A stretch of DNA of 64,000 nt from Selaginella moellendorffii. Its lineage: Eukaryota > Streptophyta > Lycopodiopsida > Selaginellales > Selaginellaceae. Location of the stretch: positions 1,606,820 to 1,670,819 of the forward strand of contig NW_003314289.1 in the NCBI RefSeq assembly GCF_000143415.4. The letters run 5' to 3'. The notes under the pieces were generated by a model. That model was not told the origin of the DNA and ran no database searches. It saw only the letters and a program-made list of their open reading frames with translations. Positions 11,056 to 22,040 of this stretch are shown one piece after another. Position 1 is the stretch's first letter. Every line of letters starts with the position of its first letter. A program made the position numbers and the translations under genes.

Positions 11056-12293
11056 TATAAAATAAAATAAAATAAAGTATAAGAATTTTATTCATAGATA
11101 TCATAAGATGAATATACTAAATTAGAATATACATATATGCATAAGATAAATAGTAACTAAATAAGGGATTAAAAATATAATTCTTTCTAAATATAACTAG
11201 TTTATATATCTGTTTTTTTCTTTTTATATATAGTTTTCTATAATAATAAAATTTTAGAACTGTGATTACAATAATAACTTCATCCAAATCCAAACTTGAT
11301 AACCAAGGTATGAATATGGTTGGTGTAAAGCATATATCTAAGGATATTCTAGGATATTCTTCAATGTGATATATAATCTATGTTTAAAATTTTTCAATAA
11401 AAACTAAACAAATCTTGATCAAATGCATAGTTTCCACCAATCCCTGTAAAGCATAAGTTCTACACTCTCTAGATTTGTTGCACATATAATGGATTTATCT
11501 AGAAGCTTGTCTATGAAAGATCTTGGACCTAATGAGCTCCATTAGCATCTCCCCATGGAAATCTCCTCAATGCTTTAGTGTCTCCTCAAGAACAAGTATT
11601 TAGGCCAATCTATCTCTAATGAGCTATGGAACATTCTGTAGTAAGAGGATCTTGAGGAGATCCTTAGGTTCTTTGCATGAGTTTCAGTGCAACAAGAAGA
11701 TAATAGCATTACTTTGTTTAATTAACCTAAGATTCACATCCTTTTAACTAAGCATCCAAACAAGACATCAGAAGTGTCCTCTCAAGTCTCTTGTTCCTTG
11801 GGGAATCGAAGTTCAAATACCCAACTTTAAAAATTATATCAATTATCGAGAGTGCCCACCAAGCCAGTTATGCCTGGAGCTTAGAGGCAAGCCTTGTACA
11901 TCTACATTGATTTTCTTTTGCAATACTTGAACCATGTTCTATAAGGAGGTGGGGAAATTACTACTGAATCTGTTTAGTTTCAGGAAAAGTATATAATAAT
12001 TGTGATGCAGTAATTAAGATGAATACATATGCAATATTTGTTTATAAATGTTTTTATTGATATTTTATATAGACATCTTAAAAATTTTGGTTAATAATTC
12101 TTTCTTGCCGGTACTGAATTGATTCAATAGCTGCTTGTTCGCTTTCAGATGATAAGGGCTTCCACGCCTCTCAATTGAGGTTGTAAGACCGACAATACTG
12201 TAGCATTGTAGCCTTCATATGCCTGCAAACCCTCGTCCGCAACAGTCCAATCACTTCATCGAAGCAGACTGTATCTAGGTAATGCGACATCAA
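11056..12293. other. AT-rich gene-poor stretch
   Basis: No gene or named repeat recognised. The (TAAAA)n tract at the left end and long A/T runs dominate. Confidence 0.45.
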
Positions 12294-12388
12294 TTAGCTT
12301 GTGATAGATAGGAAGAAGATTGATGTAGGTTTCGTTGGGGCCGGATGTGTTAAGCTTGCGCGGGAGAGGGAGCTCAGGATCGGCCGCC

Positions 12389-13005
12389 ATGGAGCCACTG
12401 CCCGTTGAGAACTCTGGGACTCAGGTCGTTGACGTGAGTGGTGCCTTGGACTGGCTCTATCTCTGCGAAGAAGACATCGAGGATTCCGGTAAGGACGCTT
12501 TTGGCGGCTACGAAAACGGCTCGCCTGGCATGGAGGAGGCCCTGGCAGTGGAATGGATTTTCGCTGCCAACTTGAGCACAGAATCACAGAATCGTGACAT
12601 GACGTGGCAGCACTGTCGTTACCGAAGGCCTCTGGATCGTCCGAGAATGGAGTTGGCACCACCGTTCTCGTGTTTCCATGCCTTCCCCCGTCCTTGCTCA
12701 TCCTTCACGGTCTCGGGGACAGCCTTGAAAGTCTTCTCGGGACCTTGGACTTCCTCCAAATCTCGCCTGGAAGGAACTCTGGAACCTCGATTCTCTGGTT
12801 TTTTCTTTCTTCTTTGTTCTTGAACTTGCAGCTACAAGATACAGACTCTTGCTGGAACAAAATTTATTCCCGAGCTTCGTCCCGATGGACAGGTAGTCTA
12901 GTATCCATAATTCAATGCACAGGTTGCAGTGGATATGGGACCTCCCACGCTGAAAGGTCCCGAGGTTCCCCACTATTACTGGACGCTCTTATATTGAAGG
13001 TTTGT
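12389..13005 (+). pseudogene. Mosaic relic containing a diaminopimelate epimerase (dapF) fragment
   Basis: At about 12835-12890 a frame reads KIQTLAGTKFIPELRPDGQ. A 30-bp GT-AG interval follows (gtagtc...tgcacag), then VAVDMGPPTLKGPEVP. This matches the internal [23 protein letters not shown] region of plastid diaminopimelate epimerase, an enzyme of plant lysine biosynthesis. One extra C near 12970 breaks the frame just after EVP. The preceding part (from the ATG at 12389) is an unrelated short frame with GC content unlike its AT-rich surroundings and is not recognised. No catalytic cysteine region is present. I infer a transposed or broken gene fragment. Confidence 0.6.
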
Positions 13006-15199
13006 AACTTAACCATGATAGGGGCAATTGTGGAAGCGAAACAAATTCTTGCTTTGGAACAATATTGAGTGTTGTGAGTGGCTTTGGAGCAATATTGAGT
13101 GTTGTGAGTGGCGGTATAACCGTGTTTTCAAGAGGCTTTTTATTGCTAATAAGATTTGCTCTTTTAAAATTTGACTCGGATAAAAACTTCTAAGCACAAG
13201 TTTGTCTTTTCAGTATTTTAAAGCTTTCTGACAGCCAAAGATGGCCATTTAATCTAGCCGAGGTAATTAAATTATTCTAGATATTTACAATAATTTTATT
13301 TTGTGTGAGCAGAGTAATATTATCTGATTGGCCAAGCTAGAGTTTACAAGGTGATGATTTTGGTTTTTACTTTGTTAACTTCACTTGAGGTATGTATGAT
13401 ACTTATGGATCACTATGCTTTTTCTTTCTTTCTTTTCCTTTTGGTTTTCTTAGGCTTGCAGTGGATACTCTAAATCTTGTAATGATTCTAGAGTCAATTT
13501 TGTTGGCGTTCTATGGTCATTTTGTGCTCCATCAAAGTTATTCTACACTAATTTACCTTTGGATACTAACCTAGGTAATGACGATGGCAAGCTTGTTCTT
13601 GGCAGAGATTTCTGGAAATCATGCGGGGATTCCAATGGGAAACTAAAAATAAAAAAGGCGAGTCTATTTCTACATTCTTCCCTCTTGATGATTTTGTTTC
13701 AAATGAGAATGGTTACTTAAGATTTTTCTAATGTCAAAACACATAAGTATTTATTCAGATAAATACAATGTTAAGCACAATCTACTACAGTTCAGTTTGT
13801 ATATATCATAAACGAAATTTAAGCCTATAATAAAAACAATAATAATAATTTTGCATCAGCGGCCATAGCACTGGCTGTTTGGTAGGCAAAGAACTTCAAC
13901 ATTGCCATTTCGCCACCTAAATTGTTGTTCTAGAGGTTTAGGATCCTTAGCACCAAGAGGTTGGAGATGAAGTTCTCATCAGCTAAGCTGTTGTAGGAAG
14001 AGCTCTTGGGCTGTTACAGCCCATGGTGCTGGCCACTATGGCCTTTGCTGTGTTTTCTAAGCATTTTACAAGCAGAATGAACATCTTCACTGAGTAAATT
14101 AATTGGAAAATTTGGGGTTTGATATTGTTGAGGCCACCTCCAAGCTTTTGAGCAATTACAACTATGCTCCAAAAGGACATTGGCAGAACTTGTGATATCT
14201 TACATTGTTTTCTTTGAAAGCATACATTTTCCACAAGAAAAACATATAGTTCAATAGTATTTATTCTATAAAAGAATATTATACTATAAATAAATAATTA
14301 TAACATAAATATTATGAATCTTATATAGTAACACATGTTTTTTAATATTGGAAGTGATATTTCTCCTACCATGCTTAAAATCTAAAAAACCACATAAGCT
14401 TATTGAACTATGATCATTATTTTGTCCCTTCTCATTTAGTTTCCTCTTGACAAGTATCAAATTCATACTCTCCTCCTTGACTACTCAATCTAGAGAAGAC
14501 ACATTTTCAAAGCCAAATGGTGGATGAATGATCAACTCTGCTAAAGTCTAGATTAGCAAGAGCATCATCCATAGGCACAATAGCTCCAACCTTGCTAATT
14601 TACATGACATTAAAAAGGTGAGAAAAGAGTCCTTTTTAGCTTAGCACTACAAAATCCACCCTATATCAGCAGATTTTGCTCTTCCTTCTGGCAATGCAGG
14701 TTCAAAAACTCTTGAAGACCTCACCTAGTAGACCTCCTCTTTGGATAGTTAAATGATGAAATTATAATGTTAAACCCAATTGATTTGAACCTTCTTCTAG
14801 AGGTTTTTGATGCTTAAGATCTATGAAACAACCAGATTTTTTACTTCTAAAGCTTGATTCATTACTTAATGGAAGTTATCTGACTTTTTTGTTGATCTCA
14901 TGCTTGGCTTGTACTATGTTTTATAAACAGCTTTTTTTTTCCTTCTTTTCCATCTTTTTTCCATGCTTAGTCTATTGGTTCAAGTAGTCATTACCGCGCT
15001 TTTTCATAAATTTTTCTTGGATTGGACTAAATGCAATGCAAAAGCAAGTTTGAGGTTTGGTCAAAGATGAGACTGAAAAGAGAGTTTTCAGAGACAAAGG
15101 ATCAAACATGTACATCATTTTCTTTTTTTGGAGAGATGATTTGTAACGAAGTGTGATTTCAATGCTTGTATTCACATTATGCAATCAAGAGACCCTATT
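13006..15199. other. Gene-poor AT-rich stretch
   Basis: Nothing convincing. A direct repeat of TTGGAACAATATTGAGTG / TTGGAGCAATATTGAGTG sits at about 13050-13110. A less AT-rich patch at 13860-14230 has interrupted open frames and may be an old gene fragment, but I cannot name it. Confidence 0.4.
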
Positions 15200-18100
15200 T
15201 TAATGCATGTTGGTTATAGTGGTTTTATAAGTGGTAAGTTGTGGGATGGATAGCTATGAAGCTCTAAATCATTTTGTTTAAGCTTGTTATTAAAGATTTG
15301 GGTTTCAATGCTCAATTATTTTTTGGGGAATTTTGCCATTACTCTTTGAATAACTTGGTGTTAGATTAGTGTTGAGTTAACTTTAGAAAAGGAGTGGCAT
15401 AAGCTTATCTATGTTGTGAGCAAAAGTTAGTGATGTTAAATATTGTAAATCTTTATCGGTGGAGTGTGGCATTTATGTTACATTTTGTCGAATCAAGTTG
15501 GCACTTGATATTCACATAAATTTTTGAAATAATGACATGGGCGTTACTTGTGGTGTTGCTCAATTAATGATTAAATCATTGTGATACTTATATTATATCC
15601 ATGTGATAATGAACAATATGTTTACAAAGTTGCATCGTTAAACAATTATCAACCCCAAAGTGGTTGATGGTGAAGTTAATCTACTTGCACAAAGTAGCAT
15701 TATAATAGATTTGACTAAATTCTCTATAGTGATATATTATGCTAAACTTAAGTTGGTTCTTTGGTTTTTTTAGTTTGCCTATTGAGGTATTGAAAAGGGT
15801 TATAACATTCACTTGCTATGGCTTGTTGGTTTATCTGTTAACATTTGGAGTAGATTGTTAGATGAAGAAAGTGTGTAACTAAGGCATTGACATTGCTAAC
15901 ATTTGTGTTAGTAGAAATGGCATTGTTATCTTGAGTGATGAGGAATTCTCTTTAAACCTTGATTTTCCATGTCAATTATCTTGTTAGTGTTTTAGCTTTA
16001 CATTAAATCTTGAAGGTGATTGAAGAAAAGTGTTAATGCAATGTGGATATTTGAAAATATGGTCTTCGTAATTGAGTCTTTGGTATTCATTTGCATTTTA
16101 TGAAAGTTGATATTGGATGTTGGAAATATAAACAAGATGTTTGATACTTAGATATATTGTTGGGTTATAAAAACTTGTGTTGAGGTGAATTTATATGAAG
16201 TTGTTGGTAGGAGGAAATTAGTTGAGTCTTGAAAGTTTGCATTCCTAGACTAAGAGTCATTCTTTATTTGGGATAGAATTTTCCACAAAGTTTTTTAGAC
16301 TTTTCCAATGGCTGATCTATTGATCATTTTGCCCGAAAACCATTTCGTTTTCATAAGCCAATACAAACGGAATTGACTTCAGTTAGTTTAAACCTTAGTA
16401 TGTAATTTATATGATACGACCCAAAAGGGATACTGACTTTTAGGGCTAAAGTAATTGAGTTGGATAGAATCTAGAGTTGGTGTAAAAAAGTGGCCATTAC
16501 ACTTTTCTAAAAAGGTGACCTTTATGTTTTTCTTTTGTAGTGTTATGTTTGGTGGTAGGTTGCACTTTACATTTCGTTAAACTCTATAAGAGTAGTGAGC
16601 TCTTACTAATTTTGATTTGGTCTTGGTAGCCCTGCACCTTGGCTGAGGATAGTGATGTCTAATTAAGTTATTTGTGGTTGAGGTGTTAGTACCTGTATTA
16701 TAGTCTTATTTGTGAGGAGGTTGTGTACTAATATAACTTCATCTCATGGTCTTCACTTTAGTTTTCATTAAGTGTTAATTATGTATAGTTAACCTCTTCA
16801 AGGCCTGCTTGGAGCTATTGGATAAATGTGTTGGTGAGCTTATTGTGGTTCGATTGGATTTGAGTGGTCATTAATTTGTGCTTGTCCATGTACCTAGGGT
16901 GATACATTCTTCTTGGACAAGTATATGACTTAATGACATGAGTTTAGTATTTGAGTTTTGTGAAGGCAAATTGAAGAGTGATTATTAGTTGCTTTGTGAC
17001 TAGTGATTGCTTGTAGACTTCAGTGAGGATGCTGACACTTGCTTCGCTCGATAATGGTTTAGCAGTGATAGACTTGCTTTACCAAATGGTGTTGCAGAGC
17101 ATCATGTCATAAGCTTGTATGAATTTTCTATGTTAGCATATTAATTCCTTTGCCAATATCCTTTAGTTGCGTTTAGTTCGTGGTGTTAGATTTCATTAAG
17201 TCTTAGATGTGGTGATTCACTTCTTGATGATGTGTTATTTGTAATTAAGTATTGTTGAAGAATTAGTCTTGGATACTAAGTAAAGTATCTTTGACTTTGG
17301 TTAGCTTGATTGCTAAAAAGTTTTAGGTGATGATTCGCTCTTTCTTCCTTCTAGCTTTGTCCTGATGGTGATAGCAATGAAGTGACACCTTGTCATTGAT
17401 ATTGTTGATATTGAGATGAAATGAAATTGGCATATGTGCAATTTACTAGTTAGTATCTATATTAGTGTTCAAATGAGTTGAGTGGCAAGTTTGAGTTAAT
17501 TGTGTTTTGAATAAGATTATTTAGTAGGGGTTGAGCTTTGGCTTTTTTTTGAAACATGATTTAGTCGTGGACTATGCTAGCTTTACGAGAGAAAAAGTTA
17601 GTGATTGAAGTGATTAATATTGAAATTGGTGGTTTATTGTTGGATTTGAGTTAAGGATATATCGATCATTAATGATTTTTCTTATACTTGTTATAAAGTG
17701 AGTTATGTCCTGTTATAGAAGATAGATTTGTGGAGGATCATTTGTTGATCACGTGTTGGGCATATCTTCATTGTGCTTGGCTTTTGGATTAATATAAATA
17801 TGCTCTTCATTAGCTTTGGCATTATGAAGTTTAGCTTCTGGATATGTTGAAGAGGATATTTAGGGTTGTACCATGATTTCTTCTTTAACATTGAAGTTAA
17901 TTCATGTGAGACTTGTGATCATTATTAAATGAGACTTAGCTATAAATTTTTTCGAGCTTTTAGTTTTTTGAGTTTCATGCTCATTGTTTCATTTGTTATA
18001 AGTTGTTAGGGGAAGGCATTTTAGCTTATTAGCTTTAATGTTGAAGTTATTTTCCCCATCTGGCACTCATTGGTGATAATTGACTATCATCTAGGATAGT

Positions 18101-18750
18101 TGATTATCCTTGTCAAAGGTTTTGCTTGATTATTGTTGATGTTGGAATGATTACCTTTCTTTGGGATGATAATTATTTCTTAACAATGATTATACATCTT
18201 TTTATTTATAGGATGATTAATGATCTTTCATGATAGTTAAGTATTCTCTTTGATAGCTTTTGGCTCCACATATTCTTTGTGGTTTGCTTTGGATTAGTCT
18301 TTTGAGTTTGAGATATCAATAGGATGTTGTTAACGCTTGTTTGAGCAATTTGAGTTCCTTAGTATAGTTAATTAAGATTTATTTAGATTGGTTGATGTGA
18401 TATTTAGCATGAACAACTATTTTTTTGCTTTGCGACATTCATTCTATTCTATTGATTATGGTTTTGATAGATTGAATGATATTTCCTTTGGGTCATACAT
18501 TTGTGAGCATATTGCTTGCCCATCAATGATACTTTATGTTCTTTGATACTTCTTTTGTGAGTTGTTTGGCATACTATCTACAATGTTTGCTAGTTAAGCT
18601 TTATTATTGAGTTTTCTTAATGATATACTTGCTATTGAATTTTATTAGATAGTTAATCCTATAACTTTACAATTATGATGACCTTAGTGGATCCTGTATA
18701 CTATAATTTTGATTTATCAGATGATAACTTACTTGGAATACTTTTGTTTT
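15200..18750 (+). other. Strand-asymmetric (G-over-C) gene-poor region
   Basis: The plus strand is depleted in C but keeps G. In four 60-base lines that I counted (starting 15421, 15841, 16021 and 17281) G totals 57 and C totals 21. No frame longer than about 60 codons is credible. It may be a decayed retroelement interior. Confidence 0.5.
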
Positions 18751-20520
18751 CTAAGGCCCTAACCCTCATGAGCAAAGAAACCAAACCCATTGATAAGGTT
18801 TAGATAAACTATTGTAAATAGGCAATTAAAGTTGTTTACATGGTAACGCCCTTTAAACGAAATAAAGAATATCAATAGAGAGGCGAGTGATATGACCAGT
18901 CGACAGTAGCTACCGCATGACTAAAGATTTCACTATGAAGATGAAGTGCTGAAGCTAGTCTACTTATATTGGCCCAAACTCAAAGATCAATAGATGGACA
19001 ATATCAAAATTAAAGATAATGATATCTGAGAGACTTAATTATCAGTGAATATCAGGGAATCTTAGATTTGAGACTCTATGCTAAACTCCTGAATTTAAAC
19101 TGAATTTAAATTGAATTTAGACTTTATTTCACAATGATAGGAAGAGCTGATATTAAAGGATCAAAAAGCAACGTCACTATAAACACTTGGCTACCATAAG
19201 TTAATTATCCCTATGATAACTTTTCTGACACCTCCAACTTCAAATTTGGAAACACTAAAAGATCAATAAGAATTTTTTTCACAATTTATATTTGTACTTA
19301 ATAACATATGACATAACAATATTACTTTTTGATCCTTCGTTATCAACTCTTCCTATAATTGTCAAGCAAAATTCACCAAAGTGTTGGATTGTTCATCCAC
19401 CAATATGGGACATGAGTTAGGTTTAGACCATTGTAAAACATGTTAGTTTTACTATATTGATGAGCTATATTGCAATAATAATTCAACTTAGTATAAAAGA
19501 AATTATTAATTTGCATAATTGGTAATTGTGCTTGATTGAAAACCCAATGGCACAAAGATACTATACACGGGATTATGACCCAATGACTCTTAACCTCAAG
19601 TATCTTAAAACTTTTAATCGATTAAAAAAGAGGGTGCACTCTCATTTATGAGCCATTTTCTTTTATATTTGAACCCCAATAAATCATCTCTCTATTCTCT
19701 TTTAGTTACTTACAATCCAATTATAAAAACAATTATCTCTTAGTCTTAAAATAGAGTGTGCTAACTAAAGTAGAAGTCTAACAAGTGCAAAATATTTTAC
19801 TTAAAAGCTCTAATGTAAAAAATCAAAAGCAAAAATGGAAGTCCAAAAAAAGTGCTTGAGGAACAAATCCAAAATTGAGTTTAAGACTGAATCCAAAAAC
19901 AAGTCCAAAAGTTTAAAACCAAATTTAAGTTTGAATCCAAGGGGTGAAAGCTTAAAGTGATTGTTTCCCAAACCCATAGAGGTTATGAATGAGACTCTTC
20001 CAAATGGTCAAATATGTGGATAAGTGGCTAAAGTAAATTTAATCACTTATATATATTTATAATTATAAATTTCAACCTAATAGCTGATTCTTTAATACTC
20101 TAAAGTATAATTCACATAATATGGTTAATAAAGTTTATTGTGAACTATAATATAAGGTCACCAGTCAAATGTAAATGTTGAACTCCCACATGAATACTCA
20201 TTTGGCTTCACTTCTAGCAAGCATTTTAGAATTCTCACTTATCAATCAATTAGATTAATTAATAATATTAAACATGTTTTTTTGTAAACCATTACACTTA
20301 CATATTTCTAGATTAATTTAGGCTTGGTGGCTCCTAAAATATACTAAAAAGTGTTTAGAAAAGTTTATAAATTATAAACATGTATATATTATACACATAA
20401 AATTAATTTAAATGAATATCAGATATTAGATGGTAAAATATCTGAAAATATCCAAATATATTTTCAATCTAAGAAAACACACATGATTAAATTATAAATA
20501 AAAGGAAGGTCTATTATTGA
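18751..20520. other. AT-rich stretch with repeat fragments
   Basis: It holds an inverted family A copy at 19565-19690 and, at 19850-19990, a decayed relative of the AAGTCCAAAA / repeat C sequence seen near 62 kb. No gene is recognised. Sequence just left of 20520 is strongly AT-rich and then switches abruptly to gene-like composition. Confidence 0.45.
19565..19690 (-). repeat. Dispersed repeat A, copy 6 (inverted)
   Basis: The reverse complement has TTCAAATATAAAAGAAAATGGC, CATAAATGAGAGTGCACCCTC and TTAAAAGTTTTAAGATACTTGAGG, which are the family A central blocks. Confidence 0.6.
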
Positions 20521-20566
20521 TTAAACTACCGTAGATTGTAGGGTTCCAACAATCCGGTGGGAAGAA

Positions 20567-21046
20567 ATGGCGGGGCTGAGCTCGCGATTGCCGCAATGGG
20601 CATTTCCCCGAGCGGTTTCTTCCGCAGCAGCGACGCATAGGAATCGGAGGCTCGTCTTGTACAGCAAACCCGGCTGCTGCCTCTGCGATGGGCTCAAAGA
20701 AAAGCTCCAAGCCGCGTTTTTGATTGGGGGTGACGCGAGTTCCCTCGCTGGGACGCTCTTGGAGGTAAAACACGGCTTGTCCCTCGCATTGCCTGCTAAA
20801 ATCCTTGCGCCGAGGCTCATATAGGTGAGAGACATAACTTCCAATCCGGAATGGGAGAAGGCTTACCAGTATGAGATACCTGTTCTAGCTCGGATCAAAG
20901 ACGATGGGCTGGAAGTAAGTACCTTGATTTGCTATCTCGGTTGCTATAACTCGAATTTGTTCCAGGAAGTTCTTCCAAGGATGTCGATGCGTATCAGCGT
21001 GGAGCAACTCCACAAGAAAATGGGAGCACTGTTGGACGATTCATAG
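20567..21046 (+). CDS. Glutaredoxin-like (DUF836-type) thiol protein
   Basis: Three exons, 20567-20764, 20825-20914 and 20966-21046, separated by 60- and 51-bp introns, encode 122 residues. After an Arg/Ala-rich N-terminus that could be an organelle transit peptide comes LVLYSKPGCCLCDGLKEKL, the CxxC active-site loop of the glutaredoxin-like DUF836 family (yeast YDR286C and human C5orf63 relatives). EIPVLARI supplies the cis-proline element of the thioredoxin fold. The likely role is thiol-disulfide exchange in mitochondria or plastids; substrate unknown. Its stop codon lies only 61 bp from that of the convergent ACD11 gene. Confidence 0.85.
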
Positions 21047-21107
21047 CTGTGATTGCCAAGTTATATTGTAGATGGTGTGTGACAAAAAACATAGAACCTG
21101 GATCGTT

Positions 21108-21909
21108 TTACCAATCGAGGCCCAAGTTTCTCGAGAGAAACAAGGTCTCTACGTGATGAATCACAGGCTTGACACCACCCACATAACCAGACATGTGAAT
21201 TCTTGCCGAGGCATCTGTAGAAAATCATGGTATCAGATAGAAACCCTGTGTGTAGTAAGAAACTCACCATCTTCCTTGAGAACTTTTAAAAACTGTGATT
21301 TTGATGGCAGTGTATACGTGCCAGCAGCCACAGCTTTGCGAATCGCCCATGGATGATGCTGCGAGAAAACTGCTTCGTAGGCTTTTGACGCGGAATCACG
21401 CAAGTGAGAGCATCTGGAGCAAAAAACAACAGGAAAAAAAAAGTCGCAATCTGTCATGAAAGAGAAGAAAAAGAGAAGAAAACAAGCAAAAGAGAGAGAC
21501 CTCACTCTGATTCAAGGATGTGTTCGAAGAGAATCTTCACCATCTCAATCCCCCGCTTGACACGGAGCAAGTTCCTCGAATGGCTGCCTCCATTTCTCAC
21601 GGTGCCCTGCTCAACATCCACCTCCAGCAGCGATCCCAGCGTCTTGAATCTCTCGGACGCCTGGACCAGATCATCCACCTGCAAGCGCATCGAAATATCG
21701 GCCGAGAACGAGAAATGCCGGCACACCTTAGAAGTGTAATCCTTCTCCGCGAATTTGAAAGCGAAGCCCAGCGATCCAAACAGTACCGACACTAGCGAGC
21801 ACGCCTTCGCGAAATCTGTGACGCTCAGCTCTCCCGCGGCCTCGAGATCCGCCGCGAGCTCCCCAAACGCTAGCGCCATCGCCTGGAGAGGACGACCCAT
21901 CACCGACAT
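21108..21909 (-). CDS. ACD11: ACD11-like glycolipid-transfer-fold sphingolipid carrier
   Basis: Three exons, 21909-21506, 21413-21268 and 21214-21108, encode 218 residues. Landmarks of the GLTP fold are visible: DISMRLQVDDLVQ, NLLRVKRGIEMVKILFEHIL, and in exon 2 the signature HHPWAIRKAVAAGTYTLPS, where the His and Trp line the lipid-binding cleft. The C-terminus ends VETLFLSRNLGLDW, as in Arabidopsis ACD11. Family members move ceramide-1-phosphate or related sphingolipids between membranes, and Arabidopsis ACD11 loss triggers cell death. Only 131 bp separate its ATG from the THO2 stop codon upstream on the same strand, so its promoter must be tiny or overlap THO2. Confidence 0.93.
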
Positions 21910-22040
21910 TATTTTAATCGAACCCTTGCCCTAAATAATTTTCTTAAGCCCAAGGAATCGAACCCCCGACGTGCATTTACCCTAAAACAATTTTTGTAAT
22001 CGCACCGTAGTTTAAAACCGTAAAACTGTAGGCCTTGAGT

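Noticed and set aside
12294-12701. 135-codon minus-strand frame
   Set aside because: Proline/serine/arginine-rich antisense of the relic region; no domain recognised.
21948-21975. B-box-like GGTTCGATTCC on the minus strand between ACD11 and THO2
   Set aside because: No matching A box or cloverleaf upstream; a second partial B-box nearby suggests relic or chance.
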